NCBI GenBank assembly: GCA_029891385.1
Contig: CM057231.1
Span: 63,595,103-63,659,102 of the forward strand
Source: Erythroxylum novogranatense
Taxonomy: Eukaryota > Streptophyta > Magnoliopsida > Malpighiales > Erythroxylaceae
DNA length: 64,000 bases
Reading direction: 5' to 3'
The notes beneath the pieces are model-generated. The model saw only the letters and a list, made by a program, of their open reading frames with translations. It did not search any database and was not told where the DNA came from. Made by a program: the position numbers and the translations under genes. Shown piece by piece: positions 58,872 through 64,000 of the stretch (position 1 is its first letter; each line of letters starts with the position of its first letter).

Positions 58872-60155
58872 AATGTTTGAAACCAATGGCTCAGCATTAT
58901 ATGAGCTCGGTAGACGAATACAACAACGAAAGAAAATGGAAGAGTCACATGCACCTTTGCATAAATGAATGTTTAATGTGAATTGTGTGAAGGCTTATTG
59001 CCTTATAAAATGTGAAATTGAGTGCTGTGATTTCTTGTTTATGATATATATACAATATTGTGTGATTGTGTGGATATGCATGAGTTGGGTGAACCATCGA
59101 TGATGGTTTCTCACCGAGTTCATAAACTCACCCAACATTGCATCTATTTTCAGAAATGGAAGTACCCGTTGGACCGCGGAATGCGTCTCTCGCTAGCAAG
59201 ACAGAGTATCGGGTAGGGATCGATGTCGTCAAGTATCTGCATTCGTGTATTAATTTGGTAATTAGTAGGCCCAACTGTTTTCATGGAATTGTATAGAGTG
59301 GTGAGCACTAATAGGTGCTATTAATGATTGAAATTGTTTTATCAGTGAAATGGTATAATCTTTGAAAGTGTTTTGTTATAATTGGGCCAAGTCAATGTTT
59401 GTTTTAAGCACTCTAATGTTTTTGAAAGAAAAAAAATGTCATTCGATTTTGTTAATAAGGTAATGTTCTAATCGCCACCCTCATGGTCACGAGCTCGGAT
59501 ATCATCATGGATATCGAGGTTGGTCTCGTCGGGGAGTAAGTGCTACTGATAATAAAATGAGAAATGTCTTGCATTAAATGGCCGATTGTCTGCGAATTTG
59601 GAAATGGGTTAAATCATTATGTGTGATATTTGTTTAGTGAAGTTTCTAATTGCATTACGAATGTGTTATTGTATTAATCATGCGCAATTTGCGTAATGCA
59701 TGAAGTGGGTGAACCATCGATGATGGTTTCTCATTGAGTTCATAAACTCACCCAAAATTGTATCTATTTTCAGGATTGATAGAGTAGACCCCTAGCTCCA
59801 AAGATAGACTTTCTTCTTAGTGTGGCGCGTTGGCAAGAGAAGTCATGGCACCTGAGTCGGTCAATTTGGAGCGATTTTGTGGATGACCTAGTATAGACTT
59901 TATGTCGGTTTCCTTTTAGAGTATTGTATTTAGACTATAGGAGGCGATAGACTTGTCTATATTTTTGTTTGATGTTATGAAATGAAAGAGTATCTTGTTT
60001 TTTAAATATAGTGACTTTCATATTACGGTTTTATTGTATCGATGCCATGAGAGTACTGTAGTGATTGATCGGTCCTAGTGCACCCTTATTGTGGATATGC
60101 GTCGGAACGATCCACGGGTGTCCCGATGCGCACCCTGCGGCAAGGGGGCGCTACA

Positions 60156-61100
60156 AACTATCCTCCTGACTGCTCATATGATGGTGACTCACATACTGTT
60201 TGGAAAATGAAGTTCCCGCACTATCAAACTGCAAAAGATAAATGTTAGTGAAATAGACACTTTCTATTTGAGTTACCTCCTCTACGTGTTTGAGCTTTAA
60301 ATGTCCATAACTTAGGAGATTACTGAGGCTCACACTCCCAACGTCCTTGGTTTCATCTTTGAAAGTTCTAGCATTCCTTTCAGCCTATATATGGTAAACA
60401 ATAGTAGATAGAAGGATTGGGAAATTATTAGTGTCTGAAAGTCTTGAATGGCAGGTAATATTAAACTAGGAGAGAATGGAAGGAAGGGTTGGTTGATTAG
60501 GAAAATGTAAGTGAAAGTGTGAGATGCATCAGTCCCAAACCAATTTAGAGAATGGACAGGCAAAAAATAAGCGGTTAATGATTTCATTTGCTAATAAACA
60601 CAAGGAACAGTGGTTAGGAGTTTGGAGGTAAGAGAGTTTGTCTCAGTTTAGTAACTTTTGAAGGAAAGCAAGACAGAAGATAAAGATGCACCTAGGTATA
60701 CCACCTTTGAACCATACTAGCTTGTGCTAAGGTACTTCCTATACAGGTGGTCTCAAGAATTTATATGTTGAGTCATTGATATACTGTCTTGTGGGGCTAG
60801 CTAACCATTCTAGACAATCAGATTGGGTACTATTAGGTTGGTACGAAGGTGTCTCTAGGTTCCTAATGATCTCAATGGATGTCTCATGCCTCCTCCACTC
60901 ATTATGTTGATTAATTCTAAGACTCTGGCTGTCATTGGAAGCTCTGAGCCATTAATCTCTCTTGGTGAAGAGAAATTCTACAGTATTCCTCTCCGGTGCC
61001 ATAGGTCCTACCATAAAAGAGTAGATATACCATTGCCTATCCTAAATCTAAATTTGTTCCACATTTTGTCCCTCACATATAAAATTTTCCTCTAACTCCA
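60156..61100 (-). pseudogene. LINE ORF2 C-terminal end with zf-RVT-like motif
   Basis: C-terminal part of an L1-type ORF2 on the minus strand. At about 60530-60660 it encodes a CSLC pair, then RLFFACPFSKLVW, matching the zinc-binding motif found after RT in plant LINEs. ERNARTF follows at about 60350-60390 and then a short tail to 60156, where G4 interrupts it. The continuation is expected at 17789-17530. Frames are broken. Confidence 0.75.
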
Positions 61101-61118
61101 AGAACCATTATAGGTAGG

Positions 61119-61340
61119 TTAGGCATTCCGGAAGTTTTGCCGTCTCAGGATGATGGTATTCACCCTTTTTACCCATAGTGCCTCCTTATCTATAAATAAA
61201 GTCCAGATCTGTTTTCCTAATAGGACATGGTTCCAAGTAGTCAAATGTTTCACTCCTAAACCTCCCTCCTTTTTTGGTTTACTAATATCACTCCACTTAA
61301 CCTTAGCATAAGATTTCAAATCAGTCGTCCCAGACCACAA
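61119..61340 (-). pseudogene. LINE ORF2 post-RT segment
   Basis: A 73-codon frame with VKWSDISKPKKEGGLGVKHL, the W..I..PK..GGLGI-type motif that follows RT in plant L1 ORF2 proteins. It lies between RT and the zf-RVT motif and is open at neither end in the native sense. Confidence 0.82.
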
Positions 61341-62226
61341 AATATTCCTAAGCTCAGTCTCTATCTCCTTAAGGATGGAAGAAGGGAGTACGAAGTGGAT
61401 AAACTAATAAACTTGAAAAGAAGAAAGAACTGATATAACCAACTATATTCTACCTGCTTAAGATAGACTTTTGTGAGTCCATTTGTTGATCCTCTTATCT
61501 ATTTTGTCCAAAAGACGGAGGCAATCCCTCTTAGATAACCGGCCTGTAATGAGGGGTACCCCTAAAAACTTATAGGAAGAGTACCTTGCTGGAAACCAGA
61601 AACAAGTTTCATTTGATGATTCAGATAGCTCACATCGGGAGATAAAAAAACTAACTCTTGGAAGTATTCATATCCATGCTAGAAAACATAGAGAAGGTAC
61701 ACAAGGAATCTACCAAGGTCTAAGAAGATAACAAATCCGCATGACAAAACATCAAAAGATCATCAACAAACAAAAGATGATTAAGTTTAAGGCTTTGACA
61801 TCTCCAATGATATTTAAAAGAAGGGTTATTCTCTGTGCAAGCTTTCAAATTTCTAGAGAAAACTTCCATACAGATTATAAAGAGGAAAGGTGATAAGGGA
61901 TCTCCCTGTCTTAGACCCGACTTGCCTTTAAAAAAATTAGAGGGGAATCCAATGATAAGGACTGAATAAGAGGGAGTGGTTATGCATTCTGTGACCCAAC
62001 CTAAGAACTTCGAAGGAAGTCCAACTGCTTCTAGAACATTAAGAAGGAAATCTCATTGAATTGAGTCATAGGCTTTTTGAAGGTCCACTTTAAAAGCACA
62101 CCTCTTTTAATTATTAGAAAGATGATAGTTCTTGAAGATCTCTTAGGACAACAAGATATTGTCCCCTATTCTATGGTTCTTAATGAAAGCACTCTAATTG
62201 GGGCTTACAATGAGAGGAAGGATTTC
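61341..62226 (-). pseudogene. LINE reverse transcriptase, catalytic half
   Basis: Broken minus-strand RT. The sequence at about 61810-61920 encodes GLRQGDPLSPFLFIICMEVF, a hallmark of L1 RT. The catalytic box NHLLFVDDLLMF lies at about 61741-61791 (VDD codons 61759-61767). Thumb sequence follows to 61341 with stops. It continues the frame at 62227-62583. Confidence 0.82.
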
Positions 62227-62583
62227 TCATAGTCTATTGGCTAAGATTTTAGCTATCACCTTATAGATCATGTTGCAACAAGCAATAGATCTATAGTCTA
62301 AAATTGTGGAAAGGTTAGGTTTTTTGGGGATGAGAGAGATGAATGTGGTGTTGAGCTCTTTGAGGAATTTCCCATGATGAATTTCTTTTTGAATGGCTAT
62401 TGTGACTTCCTCTCCGATTATAGGCCAGGTTTGTTTGAAAAAGAACCCATTAAACCCATCTGAGCCCAGGGCCTTTTTGGGATGTAGAGAGTTGAAAGCC
62501 TCTCTAATCTCTTGAGCTGACACTTCAGCAATAAGAGAACCGGAAAGGTTTTCAGATAGAGGGATAAGAAAACGATTTCCCAC
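62227..62583 (-). pseudogene. LINE reverse transcriptase, N-terminal half
   Basis: A clean 118-codon frame: EIREAFNSLHPKKALGSDGFNGFFFKQTW, then NTTFISLIPKK, LDYRSIACCNMIYKVIAKILANRL. These are the first RT blocks of plant L1 elements (K..GPDGF, LIPK, R.I). The position upstream of the GLRQGDP block is correct. The first catalytic Asp lies downstream in broken sequence. Confidence 0.88.
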
Positions 62584-63134
62584 AAACTCTTTAGAAGGGT
62601 GGAGAACCTTTTGAGCACCTATAGTACCTTCAGAACATGAAAGGAAGTGATCTTGAATTTATGTGAGACCTATAATTATGTTCCCATTCCCCACTTCTAG
62701 TGAGTGTATGGAATTCCTATTTCTATTGTCTAGGAGTAAATTATAAAAGAATTTGGTGTTTCTATCTCCTTCTCGAAGCCAATTGATCTAGAAGACTATC
62801 TATAGAAGGATTATTGATCCTTTAAAGCTCTAAATAACTCACTAATAGTTGTGAATTCCTGAGCAATCAGATTATAGGATCCAGGTAAAAGCCCCATTTG
62901 ATCTTAAAGGTGATTAAGATTTGCTTGGCATCTTTCTACTCTAGTGTTCACATCCCCTACCTGACAAGAATTCATAATTTTGAGAGCTTTTTTGACTATC
63001 TTTAGCTTAGACATTACACAATACATTGGAGTACCTTGAACTTGAGTAGACCATGCATCCTCAACTATTTGCAGGAAATTGGATTGAGAAGCAAGAAAAT
63101 TAGAGAATCTAAAAGGAGAATTTCTCTTATGCTG
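62584..63134 (-). pseudogene. LINE ORF2 region between endonuclease and RT
   Basis: Non-conserved connecting segment with many stops. Short words such as WLREGDRNTKFF-like codons (about 62740-62790) agree with plant L1 linker sequence. No frame longer than about 60 codons on this strand. Confidence 0.6.
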
Positions 63135-63494
63135 CTAAAAAATAGATCTGACTACTAAAGGAGAATGGTCTGAGATGTGAGGATTTTGAATGACACAGTA
63201 AGAACTAGGAAACTTGAGACTCCAAATCAAGTTGATGAGGGTTCTATCCAACTTCCTAGCAATGAGTGAATCGCCACTTTGTTTATTGTTCCCAGTAAAA
63301 GTTTGACAACTAGAGTTTAGGTCAAACAAACCATTATCCCCTACAAACTGTCGAAAGTCACTCATCCCACTTGTAGGAATGAGTTGTTTTGTAAAACCTG
63401 CTATGTTGAAGCTAGCTGAAGATCTTACAATGGTAATTAAATTGAAGAAGAGAAGGAAGGTGAGTATCTGATTGAAGCCTCCAAGACTCGTCAA
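63135..63494 (-). pseudogene. LINE apurinic endonuclease, C-terminal part
   Basis: A 119-codon frame ending SDHSPLVVRS, the conserved His-containing motif of the L1 endonuclease (exo_endo_phos family). Before it are MSDFRQFVGDNGLFDL, SCQTFTGNNKQSGDSLIARKLDRTLIN, which match the usual order of the domain. The N-terminal catalytic residues are not identifiable upstream, so the endonuclease is truncated or degraded. Confidence 0.8.
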
Positions 63495-64000
63495 AAAATC
63501 GATCTATTGATTTTGAGGATAATTTAGAAGGCTATGCATTTAAGGAACAAAGTTCTGGAGCTTGAAGATCAAGAAGAGAAGGAATTGAAGGAATTTAAAG
63601 GAAATTGTAGTAGCAATGCAAATTGAAGAAGCATCAGAATGTGCGGTAAGAAGAAAACCAAAAGAAGAATTGCAAAGCTGGGAAGTAGCAAAATTTAGAA
63701 GCAAGATTCCAAGGAAATTAAGTAGCATAATCAAGAGTTGTTAGAGTTAAGAAAAAGGGCAGCTGGTCCATACATCAACCATTTCACTCTCATAGCCTGA
63801 CAATCAAATTTGGATGTCAGGATTTTGTTGGCTGAAGTATTAAAGGTTGTTGAAGATTTCAAATTTCTGTTTTTGCAAAGAAGACAAGTTTGCAAGTCAC
63901 AATTCCTTTTTTTTATAATCTGATTAACATCCTCCTATATCTCTTTACTCCTTCAGTAGCAAAGTTCAATTTTTTAGCATTGAATAGCTAAGTACATTTT
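63495..64000. other. Right edge, no recognised feature
   Basis: Purine-rich on the plus strand at about 63540-63700. The 64-codon minus-strand frame 63540-63734 looks like composition rather than a gene. It could be the degraded start of the LINE endonuclease or flanking DNA. Confidence 0.4.

Larger units (their letters stand above)
56059..59548 (+). mobile_element. 5'-truncated solo gypsy LTR inside the G4 3' LTR, plus orientation
   Basis: About 3.5 kb absent from the G4 5' LTR. Its reverse complement follows the body of LTR-B from about 8980 to the PBS-proximal end, so it is a gypsy LTR of a third subfamily lacking roughly its first 700 bp. There is no internal region. The GC cassette is at 57800-57930, the splice-donor-like motif near 58381, three mini-hairpins at 58780-58871, the 17-nt hairpin at 59092-59108, and it ends GTGCTAC. 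The exact ends are uncertain and I see no clear target duplication. Confidence 0.7.
17790..60155 (+). mobile_element. Gypsy element G4, plus strand, hosting the nested insertions
   Basis: G4 has a 5' LTR in two pieces (17790-18604 and 47430-49367), an internal region at 49368-53926 and a 3' LTR at 53927-60155, itself interrupted by 56059-59548. With insertions removed the LTRs are about 2.75 and 2.74 kb. PBS, gag, protease, RT, RNase H, integrase, chromodomain-like tail and PPT are in order on the plus strand. It belongs to the same broad chromovirus lineage as G1-G3, with shorter LTRs. Pol has several stops and shifts. Confidence 0.9.
53927..60155 (+). repeat. G4 3' LTR, interrupted by a solo LTR fragment
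   Basis: Starts TGTAACATCC and ends GGGGCGCTACA. The LTR sequence proper is 53927 to about 56058 and about 59549 to 60155. The GC cassette is at 54805-55035, the splice-donor-like GT at 55633, the 46-bp tandem pair at about 55918-56005 and the 17-nt hairpin at 59712-59728. Confidence 0.92.

Overview
The window is a block of nested retrotransposons from a plant nuclear genome. I found no host gene, tRNA, rRNA or CRISPR array. The evidence for a plant is: Ty3/gypsy elements with multi-kilobase LTRs, TG...CA ends, a primer-binding site complementary to initiator-Met tRNA and a chromodomain-like tail after the integrase (chromovirus, Tekay/Del-like by inference); a Ty1/copia element of Tork/Angela type with LTRs of about 1.9 kb; and an L1-type LINE. 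The species cannot be named from this sequence.

Layout. Positions 1-17529 hold two gypsy elements on the minus strand that share an LTR (LTR-A, internal G1, LTR-B, internal G2, LTR-C). Positions 17530-17789 are a short piece that appears to be the 3' end of the LINE whose body lies at 60156-63500 on the minus strand. Between these pieces sits a plus-strand gypsy element, G4 (17790-60155). Its 5' LTR was split by the copia element C1 (18605-47424, with a perfect 5-bp target duplication TTTAT). The 3' LTR of C1 was in turn split 12 bp from its start by another minus-strand gypsy element, G3 (best copy 33288-45574). The 3' LTR of G4 carries a further insertion, a 5'-truncated solo-LTR-like piece (56059-59548). 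The relative order is therefore LINE, then G4, then C1, then G3, with the G1/G2 array and the solo LTR placed independently.

Assembly quality. A run of exactly 100 N (30368-30467) joins two contig ends that appear to overlap: 23176-30367 and 30468-about 37663 carry the same copia-pol/gypsy-LTR/gypsy-integrase order. The apparent duplication is probably unmerged overlap. Related copies also differ again and again where one has CTG or CAG and another has CG, TCG or CGA. This looks more like basecalling error at methylated CHG sites than like natural mutation. Many pol frameshifts may therefore not be real, and LTR divergence should not be used for dating before polishing.

Coding content. All coding sequence is retrotransposon gag/pol (protease, reverse transcriptase, RNase H, integrase, chromodomain) or LINE endonuclease/RT, broken into short frames. 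The longest clean pieces are the G2 integrase C-terminus (9636-10391), the G2 reverse transcriptase (11979-12353), the G4 reverse transcriptase (51277-51627) and the C1 reverse transcriptase (31971-32363). No element is autonomous as it reads here.

Beyond the standard features, the gypsy LTR subfamilies share position-conserved structures: an invariant 17-nt hairpin, a cluster of mini-hairpins whose stems vary while the fold persists, a 5' splice-site-like motif, and a GC-rich GGCGAG cassette that diversifies rapidly. I did not find a new enzymatic or defence system.
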